This document shows, one piece after another, positions 35,542-43,985 of a stretch of DNA of 64,000 bases. The translations under genes were made by a program, and so were the position numbers. How positions within the stretch are numbered: position 1 is the stretch's first letter; each line of letters opens with the position of its first letter. Source of the stretch: an uncultured Eubacterium sp. (lineage in GTDB: Bacteria; Bacillota; Clostridia; Oscillospirales; Acutalibacteraceae). Under the pieces are notes generated by a model, which saw only the letters and a list, made by a program, of their open reading frames with translations, was not told the DNA's origin and searched no databases. The stretch lies in the NCBI GenBank assembly GCA_910584985.1, contig CAJUDJ010000002.1, positions 1 through 64,000 on the forward strand, written 5' to 3'.

Positions 35542-35616
35542 GCCCTCATAGTTCAACGGATAGAATAAGCCCCTCCTAAGGGTTAGATGTAGGTTCGATT
35601 CCCACTGAGGGTGCCA
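35542..35616 (+). tRNA. tRNA-Arg (anticodon CCT)
   Basis: The cloverleaf can be drawn. Acceptor GCCCTCA pairs with TGAGGGT, with a G-U first pair. The D arm is GTTC...GAAT. The anticodon stem AGCCC / GGGTT has loop CTCCTAA (anticodon CCT, reading AGG). The T arm is GTAGG-TTCGATT-CCCAC and CCA is encoded. The T stem contains one A-C mismatch. It is a single gene with its own promoter and terminator. Confidence 0.95.
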
Positions 35617-35623
35617 AATAAAA

Positions 35624-35648
35624 AACAACACTGAAGTGTTGTTTTTTT
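35624..35648 (+). terminator. tRNA-Arg terminator
   Basis: AACAACAC-TGAA-GTGTTGTT followed by TTTTT, 8 bases after the tRNA. Confidence 0.9.
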
Positions 35649-35659
35649 GTTTCCCAAAA

Positions 35660-35768
35660 GGGAATCGAAGACGTGTCTCTGAATTTTAAAGCTATCGGCT
35701 GAAAAAATTCAGGAAAAAGGTGCAGTGTATCTTTTGATAACAAGAGGAGATTCTCACCAAGGGTGCTA
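35660..35768 (+). repeat. Degenerate copy of the tRNA-Arg 3' end with inverted T-arm fragment
   Basis: Bases 35749-35768 match the last 20 bases of tRNA-Arg (35597-35616) at 16 of 20 positions, and both end in a GGGTGCYA sequence. GGGAATCGAA (35660-35669) is an exact inverted copy of the tRNA T-arm bases 35594-35603. Between them CTGAATTTT / AAAATTCAG forms a hairpin. This looks like the decayed footprint of an element that used the tRNA 3' end, or a small repeat family near tRNA-Arg genes. Confidence 0.5.
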
Positions 35769-35806
35769 TATAAAAGAATCAGCGCTGCAGCGCTGATTCT
35801 TTTATA
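35769..35806. terminator. Palindromic terminator of the YfhO gene
   Basis: AAAAGAATCAGCGC-TGCA-GCGCTGATTCTTTT is a long perfect stem flanked by TATA tracts, directly after the minus-strand 35810-38608 gene. It is symmetric and can act both ways. Confidence 0.9.
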
Positions 35807-35809
35807 TAA

Positions 35810-38608
35810 TTATTCAGATTTACATTTTTTCTTTTTATTATAGCTTTCCCATAAGGCTATAACACCGGCAAAGGCGATGAACCCTGCCGCAGACAGCGCA
35901 GATGAATATTTAATGCTTCTGTTTGCATACCGAAGCTCAACCGTATGCTCGCCGGCTTCAATCTGAACAGCGGAAAAAGCTGTGTTTGCACGGTGGATTT
36001 CCGTTTTCTCTCCGTCAACATAGGCGCTCCAGTATTCACTGTACGGAACGGAAAGGAAAAGCCATTCCATTTCATCTGCCGTAATAGTGCCGCTTATGGT
36101 ATTGGGTTCTATTTTAAGATTCTCCAGTGTGTTTTCGGCAAGAGCATTTACCCTTTCACTGTAATTGTTCATCGGTACGCTTATAAAATCTATGGAATCA
36201 AATTCCCAGTATCCTTTATTGAAGGTCAGCATAACCTGTTTTTCCGTTTCTTCAAAATATCCGAGATTAAAGGTATAATCCGTTATTCCGCTGTAATAAT
36301 CATAATACGGTGTTGCTACATTGACACTTAAGCCTCTTACACCGTCAACAGCAGCATTTACATAATTGTTATCCCGATCACTGCTTGCCGTAACAGTTTT
36401 AACCGTACCGTCTTCTGATTTCCTTGTGTTGGAAAGGTTATGGAACTTTATATTGTTTATTACGCAATACAGCTGGCTGTTTGCCGGTTTATTGACCTTC
36501 AGCATTACTTTTCCCTGATCTTCATTTATATAAACCGTGTTTCCGTTTAAATCTGCACTGTCTGTTGTTTCTACAGACACATCCGCTTTAACCCCTTTAA
36601 AATCAAGTGCATTTATATCTGCTGTAACAAATTCATCACTGTCATTTATAACGGCAGCAGACAATAATACACTTCTCTTATCTACGGCATTCAGCGAATC
36701 ATAATCTGCCTGTGAAATCACATTTTTATATGCAAAGCCAAATGGAATATAGTTTTTATTTTCATATATAAACTGTTTTTTATCCATGCCGCTGTTCTTG
36801 TGATTAGCTATTGTGCCGACAGAGATTTTTCCGTCAATATTATATGAATATTTCACCTCTGTATCATCCGTATAATATTTTATATTTTCAATAGCCTGAA
36901 TAAACGGATCACACATGCATTCATTTATTACAGAGAAATTCTTGTGCACAAGCCCCATTTCCTCCTGAAAATTATTCATATAGGTATTATTAAGGCTGAG
37001 ATAAGAGCATATTCCGTATGTTTTGCTGAGCATGGCATTGTTGAAATTTGAAAGTTCCGATCTGCGTTTTTCATAACGCGCAACCGTTGTTTGTGTGTTC
37101 TCAAGTTCATTAAAAATCTTCTCGCTGTTATCCACTGCAAAGCTTTTTGCAGCACTGAATTTCATAAAACTGACCGGAAAATTGCCTTCACTGCGGCCGA
37201 AAATGTAAAACGCATTGCAGAAAACCGCAAACATGGATACAGCAACAATAAATCCTTTAAATCCAAGCATAATCTTGTCCTTATTTCTGTTTCTGTAAAC
37301 ATAGGGTATAGCGGAAAAAACAATACAGCCCGCTGCAAACAGCAGAAATACTGCACAGGAAACAAAAAAGCCGTCCCTCCTTGTTGAGGCATTTAAAAAC
37401 ACTGCGACAAAAAACGCTGCTGCCCCCAATGCCAGAATCACTGATTTTTTGAAAGAAAGCTTTTTTAGATCGGAAACAGCCACTGCAAAAATATATGCTG
37501 TTAACAGGCCGTAAACCCAAGACCATCTGTTGGTTACATAAGAAAATCCGTTAATTACCTTTGAACATAACGGCAGCATTGTCATAACTGTTAATATAAC
37601 AAAACTTAATTTCAGGAAAGCGTGTTTTTTTCTCTGCAAAAGCAGCAGAAAAACGCCTGCCAATCCAAGCACAGTAAAACCAAGATAAGTTTTTTCTATT
37701 CCATACGGCCCTGCAAATGCTGCTAAGAACCGCCTATAAAATTCTTTTTCAAAAAACGAATCATATAAATATTCCAGTCCGCCTCTGCTGGAGGAAAGGA
37801 AAGTGATAACAATTGGAACAAAAACAATTGCCGCCATGATAATTCCCAGCAGATAGCAGCCGCCGAATTTAACAAGGCTTTGGAAAAAGTTTTTGATAAT
37901 ATGCTCTTTATAAACAAAAAACAGCCTAACAAAAATATAAAGCACGGTGAAAACCGAAATTACAAAAAAGAAGTAAAAACTGCTCATTGCAGAAATGAAA
38001 ATCATTGTTATGAAAAGATACGGCCTTTTCTTATCAAAAATCATTTCAATTCCAATAAGAATAAGCGGAAAATAAATAAGCGGATTTAAAAAAGACGGAT
38101 GCCTTAAAGCCATGCTCATCGTATAAGCCGTAAATGCATAAATAACCGAACCCGCAACAGAGCTGTGAATCGGCAGCTTTTTATATCTTGTAAGCATGCA
38201 GAAAGCAAGTCCCGCAAGATAATATCTGAAAATTATAAGCAAAGAATAGCCTATTGCAGCATATTTTTCGGGAATAAGCACCGAAACCAGATTAAGCGGA
38301 TCGCCGATTACATAATAGTGAAGTGCCTGCAGAATATCCGATCCCAGACCTATGGATAAATCATACTGCGGAATAATAAGATGTCCGGCAAAAAGGCTTT
38401 TGATTATATCTCTTAAATAATTTCCGAAATACACAAATGCCGTATAATGCTGTGTCATTCCGTCCGGATTCCAGACAAGCGAAGCATGTGCATCCAGAAA
38501 TGGATAAAAAACAACCGCACCTGTTACTGCCATAATCACTGTGTAAATAACAAACAGCCTTATCCATGTTTTTTTCAATTCTTTTGTTTTACATAATGCA
38601 TTATTCAT
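35810..38608 (-). CDS. YfhO-family polytopic membrane protein
   Basis: The 932-residue protein has about 13 membrane helices in the first 480 residues. A large extracytoplasmic domain (about 490-890) follows, with a final helix near 900. The pattern FYPFLDAHASLVWNPDGMTQHYTAFVYFG near the start, with an early Asp in a periplasm-side loop, and the LGLGSDILQALHYYVIGDPLNLV-type segment are typical of YfhO/GT-C fold proteins. YfhO homologues modify lipoteichoic acid or help in glycosylation in Gram-positive bacteria. The exact donor and acceptor are unknown. It lies downstream of tRNA-Gly and its terminator. Confidence 0.88.
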   Translation of the reverse strand: MNNALCKTKELKKTWIRLFVIYTVIMAVTGAVVFYPFLDAHASLVWNPDGMTQHYTAFVYFGNYLRDIIKSLFAGHLIIPQYDLSIGLGSDILQALHYYVIGDPLNLVSVLIPEKYAAIGYSLLIIFRYYLAGLAFCMLTRYKKLPIHSSVAGSVIYAFTAYTMSMALRHPSFLNPLIYFPLILIGIEMIFDKKRPYLFITMIFISAMSSFYFFFVISVFTVLYIFVRLFFVYKEHIIKNFFQSLVKFGGCYLLGIIMAAIVFVPIVITFLSSSRGGLEYLYDSFFEKEFYRRFLAAFAGPYGIEKTYLGFTVLGLAGVFLLLLQRKKHAFLKLSFVILTVMTMLPLCSKVINGFSYVTNRWSWVYGLLTAYIFAVAVSDLKKLSFKKSVILALGAAAFFVAVFLNASTRRDGFFVSCAVFLLFAAGCIVFSAIPYVYRNRNKDKIMLGFKGFIVAVSMFAVFCNAFYIFGRSEGNFPVSFMKFSAAKSFAVDNSEKIFNELENTQTTVARYEKRRSELSNFNNAMLSKTYGICSYLSLNNTYMNNFQEEMGLVHKNFSVINECMCDPFIQAIENIKYYTDDTEVKYSYNIDGKISVGTIANHKNSGMDKKQFIYENKNYIPFGFAYKNVISQADYDSLNAVDKRSVLLSAAVINDSDEFVTADINALDFKGVKADVSVETTDSADLNGNTVYINEDQGKVMLKVNKPANSQLYCVINNIKFHNLSNTRKSEDGTVKTVTASSDRDNNYVNAAVDGVRGLSVNVATPYYDYYSGITDYTFNLGYFEETEKQVMLTFNKGYWEFDSIDFISVPMNNYSERVNALAENTLENLKIEPNTISGTITADEMEWLFLSVPYSEYWSAYVDGEKTEIHRANTAFSAVQIEAGEHTVELRYANRSIKYSSALSAAGFIAFAGVIALWESYNKKKKCKSE

Positions 38609-38661
38609 ATTGCTTCCTCTCTGTTGCCGGCAGCCTGTCCATCAATATTCATTCTGATAAC

Positions 38662-38690
38662 AAAAAAAGCCATTCCCGGAAGAATGGCTT
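38662..38690 (-). terminator. tRNA-Gly terminator
   Basis: Minus-strand AAGCCATTC-TTCCGG-GAATGGCTT followed by TTTTT, just after the tRNA. Confidence 0.9.
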
Positions 38691-38693
38691 GAA

Positions 38694-38769
38694 TGGAGCG
38701 GATTACGAGACTCGAACTCGCCACCTCCACCTTGGCAAGGTGGCGCTCTACCGGATGAGCTAAATCCGC
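38694..38769 (-). tRNA. tRNA-Gly (anticodon GCC)
   Basis: Acceptor GCGGATT pairs with AATCCGC. The D arm is GCTC...GAGC. The anticodon stem CCACC / GGTGG has loop TTGCCAA (anticodon GCC). The T arm is GCGAG-TTCGAGT-CTCGT and CCA is encoded. It has a perfect upstream promoter and its own terminator. Confidence 0.97.
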
Positions 38770-38782
38770 AAGTTGCAATGAA

Positions 38783-38811
38783 ATTATAATAGAAAAGCAG
38801 GCTTTTGTCAA
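38783..38811 (-). promoter_or_regulatory. tRNA-Gly promoter
   Basis: TTGACA (38806-38811), 17-base spacer and TATAAT (38783-38788) on the minus strand. Confidence 0.88.
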
Positions 38812-38928
38812 TACCCTAAATAAAATTTTTCCCGGCCCGAATCGGTAAAACAGGAATTCTAAAATTTATCTGTTTACAATATATATTTTTTTTGTTAGAA
38901 TGAAAGTTACGAAAGAAGAGGATTTTGA

Positions 38929-39957
38929 ATGGATTACAGCATTGTGCCAATCGGCGGCATCTGGAACAGCGGCAGCTTTAATGTGCCGCTTGCACTTTCA
39001 GACAAATACATAAAGCTCGCAAGTGAATATCAGCTGAAGGCACTGCTTATCATATTAAGCACAAACGGCAGGAATTCTTCAGGTGAAATTGCAAAAAGGC
39101 TTGGCATAACCGCAGCGGACGCCGAAGAACTTATGGAATTCTGGATTTCGGAAAAAGTTGTTTCTGCTGACGGAATACTGCCCGCCGCCCCGCCTGCCGC
39201 TTGCCCCGTTCAGGCAGAAACGGATGAGAAAAAAACAGCCGCTCCGATAAAAAAAATACAGATAACCGCACCCGTGCTTACACCGAAGGATATTGTTGCC
39301 GCCGCACAGGAAAACCCCGAAATAGCGGAGCTTCTTAACGAGGCACAGATTGTGCTCGGCAGAACCCTGAGCCATAATGAACGTGAAATGCTTGTGAATA
39401 TGGTTGATTTTTATGGCATGAAAACCGAAATTGTGCTGATGATTCTTCAATACTGGCGAAGTGTAAACGAAAAGGAACACAGCAGGGCAAAGGGCGTTGC
39501 CTACGTGCTGAAAATTGCACAGAACTGGATGGAAGAAGGCATACAGACAATTGAGGATGCCGAGGAAAAACTGAAATCGCTTGAAAAAGGAGACAGGCTG
39601 TGGGCCGAAATCATATCTCTTGCCGGAATTTCACATAAAAAGCCTACATTAAAGCAAAGTGAAATGGTGCTTGAATGGAGCAGGAACTTCAGCATTGAAA
39701 TGATTTCCTGCGCAATAGAGCAAATGCGCGAAAATACGGCTTCGCCATCGCTTCCCTATGTAAATAAAATCTTAAAGCAGTGGAAAAAAAACGGCATCAA
39801 AACCCCTGCGGATGTTGCTGTCGAAAAGGAACGCTTTGAAAAAAGCAAAGCACCGAAGCAGGCTGTTAAGGGGTATGACAGAATAGATGGTGAGCCGTCC
39901 TACAACCTGAACAAAATCATAGAAAATGCCCGCAACAACACAGAAATCAAATATTAA
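38929..39957 (+). CDS. dnaD: DnaD-family replication protein
   Basis: DnaD-like proteins remodel DNA and recruit the helicase loader at origins and restart sites. The 342-residue protein has an N-terminal winged-helix part (about 30-80: NSSGEIAKRLGITAADAEELMEFW). It then has two DnaB_2/DnaD C-terminal-type helical domains, about 125-220 (with YWRSVNEKEHSRAKGVAYVLKIAQNW) and about 230-295 (with YVNKILKQWKKNGI). The terminal YNLNKIIENA is the usual end motif. The next gene encodes a DnaC/DnaI-like loader 10 bases downstream, which supports the assignment. Confidence 0.9.
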   Translation: MDYSIVPIGGIWNSGSFNVPLALSDKYIKLASEYQLKALLIILSTNGRNSSGEIAKRLGITAADAEELMEFWISEKVVSADGILPAAPPAACPVQAETDEKKTAAPIKKIQITAPVLTPKDIVAAAQENPEIAELLNEAQIVLGRTLSHNEREMLVNMVDFYGMKTEIVLMILQYWRSVNEKEHSRAKGVAYVLKIAQNWMEEGIQTIEDAEEKLKSLEKGDRLWAEIISLAGISHKKPTLKQSEMVLEWSRNFSIEMISCAIEQMRENTASPSLPYVNKILKQWKKNGIKTPADVAVEKERFEKSKAPKQAVKGYDRIDGEPSYNLNKIIENARNNTEIKY

Positions 39958-39967
39958 GGTGAAAAAC

Positions 39968-40939
39968 ATGGCATATAAAAGCTCAGATTATCAGAAAGCA
40001 ATCAATATATTGGAACGCAGGCGAGAAAAAGCCGTGCTGGATGCAGAAAACCGCAGGCAGGAAATTATGCAGAAAATTCCGGAAATAAAGAATATTCAGA
40101 CAAAGCTTTCCGCAATCGGAATCTCTATTTCAAAATGCTTTTTTGATAAAAACAATAATGAAAGCGAATTAAAAAAGCTTGAGGCGGCAAGCCTTGCGCT
40201 TCAGAAAAAAAGAGCGGAAATTCTGAAAGAAAACGGCTATGAAGCAGATGCGCTTTCCGAAAATTATTTCTGCCCTGCATGTAAAGACACAGGCTACTGC
40301 AATAACCGCCTGTGCAGCTGCCATAAAGAAATTTTAAAAGAAAATCAGCGCAATGCCCTGCGCCGTATCGCACCGCTTGATGAATGCACCTTTGATTCCT
40401 TTGATATTAGATATTATTCCGATAAGGTTATGGAAAATGCGGTTTCCCCCAGGCAGAAAGCACAGAAAATCCTTGAATCCTGCCGCAGATATGCACAAAC
40501 CTTTCATGAGCATTCCCCCAATCTGATGTTTATGGGAAAAACAGGACTTGGAAAAACGCATTTGAGCCTTGCCATTGCAAATGTTGCCATAAACAACGGA
40601 TTTTCTGTTGTTTACGGCACAAGCCAGAACATTCTTTCAGATTTGCAGAGCGAAAATTTCGGGAGAACGGAAAACATTTATTATAACGAGCACGATGTGT
40701 TGAACACGGATCTTTTGATTATGGATGATCTGGGAACGGAATATATGAATGCGTATTCCATCGCCTGCCTTTACAATATAATCAATACAAGAATTCTTAA
40801 AAAAAGGCCTGTAATAATAAGCACAAATTTTGATTTTAATCAGTTTAATAAAATATATGATTCCAGAATTACAAGCCGCATAGCAGGCGAATATTCAACG
40901 CTTATTTTAGAGGGAGAGGACATTCGATATATCAAATAA
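39968..40939 (+). CDS. DnaC/DnaI-like helicase loader ATPase
   Basis: The 323-residue AAA+ protein of the IstB/DnaC family has an N-terminal helical part (about 1-85) and a zinc-like CPACKDTGYCNNRLCSCH cluster (about 99-116). Walker A GKTGLGKTH (near 192), Walker B LLIMDDLGTE (near 255) and sensor-like ISTNFDFNQF follow. It probably loads the replicative helicase together with the upstream DnaD protein. The ATG at 39968 follows TAAGGTGAAAAAC. No transposase is adjacent, so an IstB role is unlikely. Confidence 0.92.
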   Translation: MAYKSSDYQKAINILERRREKAVLDAENRRQEIMQKIPEIKNIQTKLSAIGISISKCFFDKNNNESELKKLEAASLALQKKRAEILKENGYEADALSENYFCPACKDTGYCNNRLCSCHKEILKENQRNALRRIAPLDECTFDSFDIRYYSDKVMENAVSPRQKAQKILESCRRYAQTFHEHSPNLMFMGKTGLGKTHLSLAIANVAINNGFSVVYGTSQNILSDLQSENFGRTENIYYNEHDVLNTDLLIMDDLGTEYMNAYSIACLYNIINTRILKKRPVIISTNFDFNQFNKIYDSRITSRIAGEYSTLILEGEDIRYIK

Positions 40940-40964
40940 ACTGCTGTTGCTGCTTTACATAAAT

Positions 40965-40995
40965 AAAACCTTCTCAAACGAGAAGGTTTTTTCTT
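40965..40995 (+). terminator. Terminator of the dnaD-dnaC unit
   Basis: AAAACCTTCTC-AAAC-GAGAAGGTTTT followed by TTCTT. The stem is 11 bp and lies 25 bases after the stop. Confidence 0.9.
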
Positions 40996-41040
40996 ATATA
41001 AAAAACAGAGAGCAGAATGTGTCCGCTCTCTGAGATTCAA

Positions 41041-42672
41041 TCAGAAATCTTTTGTTACATTATGGCAGTCTTTCAATTCAATTCGGTTATCATTAGCAAA
41101 GCTGTTTCCTGCAATTTCAATATTTTCAGTTGATTTTGCCGTAATGCATGGCCCGTTATAGCTTCTGAATTCATTATTCAGTATTTTTACATTGCTGTGA
41201 ACACAGCCTTTGTGCATTCTGTTTTCCGGCAGGATTCTTATGCCTGCTTCGCCGCAGTATTCAAACAGATTATTCTGTATCGTAACATCCCTGCACATTC
41301 CGCTTTCATACCAATTCAAAGCATCGTCAGACAGAAAAATGCCGCTCATCGAATTGCTTATGAAACGGTTTCCCTCAACAATCGTTTTTGCCCTGTTGGT
41401 AATAAGAACAGCACGGGTGGCAATTCGGTTTACCGTATTATTTTTGAAAAGAAACTTAGGGCAGGCAGTAATATTTTCTATTACATCTCCCGCCGCTGCG
41501 CCCTCTGTGCCATTCAGCTCAAGTTCAATAAAATATTCCCCCCGAAGCCGTGCAGAAACAACCTTTGCCCTTCCTTTTTCAAGCAGGGACACACGGTCAA
41601 TAAAAGCAATCTCATCATTTTCCCTGAACGGATTATATCCATGCGTCTGGCGGTGCATAAATTTAACGGTAATCCGATTGTTTTCAATTTTATGTATTTT
41701 GAAATGAACACCGTGCACATTCAGACAATCATCGCATGCGCCCTCAAAACGGCTGTTCGTTATGGAAACCGTTCCCCTGCACATACATATCTGAATGAAA
41801 TCCGCAAGCGAGGTCATAAGGCGGCCTGTTTTTCTGCCCGGTGTGAAATCAAGCCCGTTTAAAGTGATATTTTCTGTATTCTGTGCAACAAACGCAAGTG
41901 CATAATTAAAATGCTGACCAATATGATTAAGGGTTATATTTTTGCTTTTGTCTGCAAAAATGCCCACATACTGCCGCCTGTTATCAAAACAGTAATACCT
42001 GTCGCCGGGTTCAAAGCCCAGCGTTTTCAAATAGTAAATCCTTATTTTCCTGTTTGCGAGATTTTTTGCCTTTAATGCAAGGCTGAACAGATTATGCGTT
42101 CTTTCTATGGTATCCGGCGTATCCTTTCTGACCCTTGAAAGATGCCATGCCGCTCTGTATTTTGTTATGGCATTTACTCTGTAATCCGTGCCGATGAAAT
42201 AAAGCCTGCCTGCACAAATCTCATACACACTTTCCCCGTCAACCTCAAAATCCACATAATGATTGCCCACAGCAATTACCTTAAGCTCATGCAGATCGGG
42301 ATTAACGGCATCTATTTCCATATTGTTTATTTCAATATTTTCGCAGCTTTGAATTGCCGCATGTGTTACCTTTCCGTTTATGATAAATTTTGCGCCGTTA
42401 CCCTCAACTTTTAAATCACGGATATTTTTGAACGGAAACGCAACCTTTGCCAGATGCGGTGTTTCTCCTGCTTTATATTCCTTATCTCCTGCTGTGTTGG
42501 TAATAAAAAGCATATCACTTTCACAGTCTTTTGAATCTATATAATATACGCCGTTTTCAAAAGCAAGCGTTTTTTCGCCGCTTATTTCCGAAAGCTTTTT
42601 AAAAAGCACGGCAAGCTCCCTGCCTATATGTGCATTCGGTTTTACTCCGTAATCTGTTGCATTGATAATCAT
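41041..42672 (-). CDS. Right-handed beta-helix glycosidase, GH110-like
   Basis: The 543-residue protein starts with INATDYGVKPNA, the usual opening of pectate-lyase-fold glycosidases. Many beta-helix rungs follow, with N-x-I/V-x-N-N ladders such as NIEINNMEI, NITLNHI, SITNSRF, VTIQNNLF and KILNNEF. The segment DFIQICMCRG...FEGACDDCLNVHG (about residues 287-318) resembles the active-site region of GH110 alpha-1,3-galactosidases, which remove the blood-group B galactose. No signal peptide is present. Another GH28- or GH87-like activity cannot be excluded. It has its own start region and no transporter beside it. Confidence 0.65.
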   Translation of the reverse strand: MIINATDYGVKPNAHIGRELAVLFKKLSEISGEKTLAFENGVYYIDSKDCESDMLFITNTAGDKEYKAGETPHLAKVAFPFKNIRDLKVEGNGAKFIINGKVTHAAIQSCENIEINNMEIDAVNPDLHELKVIAVGNHYVDFEVDGESVYEICAGRLYFIGTDYRVNAITKYRAAWHLSRVRKDTPDTIERTHNLFSLALKAKNLANRKIRIYYLKTLGFEPGDRYYCFDNRRQYVGIFADKSKNITLNHIGQHFNYALAFVAQNTENITLNGLDFTPGRKTGRLMTSLADFIQICMCRGTVSITNSRFEGACDDCLNVHGVHFKIHKIENNRITVKFMHRQTHGYNPFRENDEIAFIDRVSLLEKGRAKVVSARLRGEYFIELELNGTEGAAAGDVIENITACPKFLFKNNTVNRIATRAVLITNRAKTIVEGNRFISNSMSGIFLSDDALNWYESGMCRDVTIQNNLFEYCGEAGIRILPENRMHKGCVHSNVKILNNEFRSYNGPCITAKSTENIEIAGNSFANDNRIELKDCHNVTKDF

Positions 42673-42692
42673 AATTTATCGCTTTTCCCCAA

Positions 42693-43256
42693 TCAGATAT
42701 TTATATTCAGCTCTTTGATTTTTTCTCTGAGCGCAAGCCAGTCGCCGAAGGCAGCTTCCTTATTATTCGGATTTCTGAGTATTGCAGCAGGGTGGAATGT
42801 GCCCATAAACAGCACGCCGTTCTTTTCAATAAACATTCCGTGTTCCTTTGTTACTCTGAAATCCGGGCTGATTAACTTCTGTGCGGAAATTCTGCCCACG
42901 CACACAATAATTTTAGGCCTTACAACCTTAAACTGCTCCCTGAGCCATTCAATGCATATTTCCTGTTCCTCCGGCTTCGGATCTCTGTTTTTCGGCGGCC
43001 TGCATTTCACCATATTTGCAATGTAAACATTTTTTTCACGGCTTAAATCCACCGCTGCCAGAAATTTATCAAGCAGCTTTCCGCTTCTGCCCACAAACGG
43101 CATACCCTGAAGATCCTCATTTTCTCCCGGTCCTTCGCCAATCAGCATAATATCGGCATCTTCTTTTCCGTAGCCGAAAACCACATTTGTTCTGCCTTCG
43201 CAAAGCCCGCACTTTGTGCAGCCTGCACATTTTTCCTTAAGTTCATTTAAAGTCAT
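42693..43256 (-). CDS. udg: Family 4 uracil-DNA glycosylase
   Basis: This 4Fe-4S enzyme removes uracil from DNA. The 187-residue protein has the iron-sulfur Cys motif CAGCTKCGLCEGR near the N terminus and later Cys in VKCRPPKNRDP and EICIEWL. The active-site block is GEGPGENEDLQGMPFVGRSG, and the terminal motif is FHPAAILRN. ATG 43256 is favoured by an AAAGGTG site 6 bases upstream; two more start codons lie 6-9 bases earlier in frame. It is the only gene on this strand between two plus-strand units, except for the downstream GH110-like gene. Confidence 0.92.
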   Translation of the reverse strand: MTLNELKEKCAGCTKCGLCEGRTNVVFGYGKEDADIMLIGEGPGENEDLQGMPFVGRSGKLLDKFLAAVDLSREKNVYIANMVKCRPPKNRDPKPEEQEICIEWLREQFKVVRPKIIVCVGRISAQKLISPDFRVTKEHGMFIEKNGVLFMGTFHPAAILRNPNNKEAAFGDWLALREKIKELNINI

Positions 43257-43352
43257 TTTCATCACCTTTTATCAGTATAGCAAATTCCGTATTGAAAAAC
43301 AATCTGATTTGGTATAAAATATAAACAGAATCAAATAGTAAGGAGTTTTCAT

Positions 43353-43940
43353 ATGAAAAACGATGAAATTATTGTTGAGGTTTCAGCCCGCCATGTTCAT
43401 TTAACAAGGGAGGATCTTGATACACTTTACGGAAAAGGTTATGAGCTCACCTTCAAAAAGGCGCTTACACAGCCCGGCCAGTTTGCAAGCGAGGAAAGGG
43501 TTCGTGTTATCGGCCCGAAAGGTGAATTCCCTGCAATGTCCATCTTAGGCCCTGTAAGGCCTTATACACAGGTTGAGCTTTCGCTTGGCGATGCGCGCTC
43601 AATCGGCGTAAAAGCACCGATACGGGAAAGTGGAGATTTAGAGGGCTCGGGCGGCTGTAAAATTGTGGGCCCGTGCGGAGAAATTGAAATTGCACAGGGC
43701 GTTATTGTTGCCCGCCGCCATATTCATGCCACCCCCGAGGATGCCGAGCGTATGCATTTAACAGACAGGGAAATCGTTAATGTTGAAATTCCGTCTGCAC
43801 TGGAAAGAACACTTGTGTTCGGCGATGTGCTTGTAAGAATTTCCGAAACAGCAGGGCTTGCCATGCACATTGATACTGACGAATCAAACGCAGCAGGAAT
43901 GGCACCGAATACAATAGGCAGAATTATCAAACAGGCATAA
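43353..43940 (+). CDS. pduL: PduL-type phosphate acyltransferase
   Basis: PduL exchanges acyl-CoA with phosphate, giving acetyl- or propanoyl-phosphate for ATP formation with acetate kinase. The 195-residue protein has two PduL beta-barrel repeats with zinc-ligand motifs VSARHVHLT (near residue 11) and VARRHIHAT (near 120). It has PGQFASEERV, ILGPVRPYTQVELS and a terminal DTDESNAAG. It has no shell-targeting extension and no microcompartment genes are nearby. It is probably the cell's cytosolic phosphotransacetylase in fermentation. The TAAGGAG site fits the ATG. Confidence 0.92.
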   Translation: MKNDEIIVEVSARHVHLTREDLDTLYGKGYELTFKKALTQPGQFASEERVRVIGPKGEFPAMSILGPVRPYTQVELSLGDARSIGVKAPIRESGDLEGSGGCKIVGPCGEIEIAQGVIVARRHIHATPEDAERMHLTDREIVNVEIPSALERTLVFGDVLVRISETAGLAMHIDTDESNAAGMAPNTIGRIIKQA

Positions 43941-43951
43941 ACCATAAAATG

Positions 43952-43980
43952 ATAAGGGAGAGCTTCACGCTCTCCCTTAT
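43952..43980. terminator. Bidirectional terminator
   Basis: ATAAGGGAGAGC-TTCAC-GCTCTCCCTTAT, a perfect 12-bp stem between the plus-strand pduL gene and the minus-strand riboswitch-controlled gene. Confidence 0.9.
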
Positions 43981-43985
43981 TTCAT

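Noticed and set aside
39968..40939. IstB transposition helper
   Set aside because: The protein is paired with a DnaD gene, has a zinc-like Cys cluster and no IstA transposase nearby, so a replication helicase loader is preferred.
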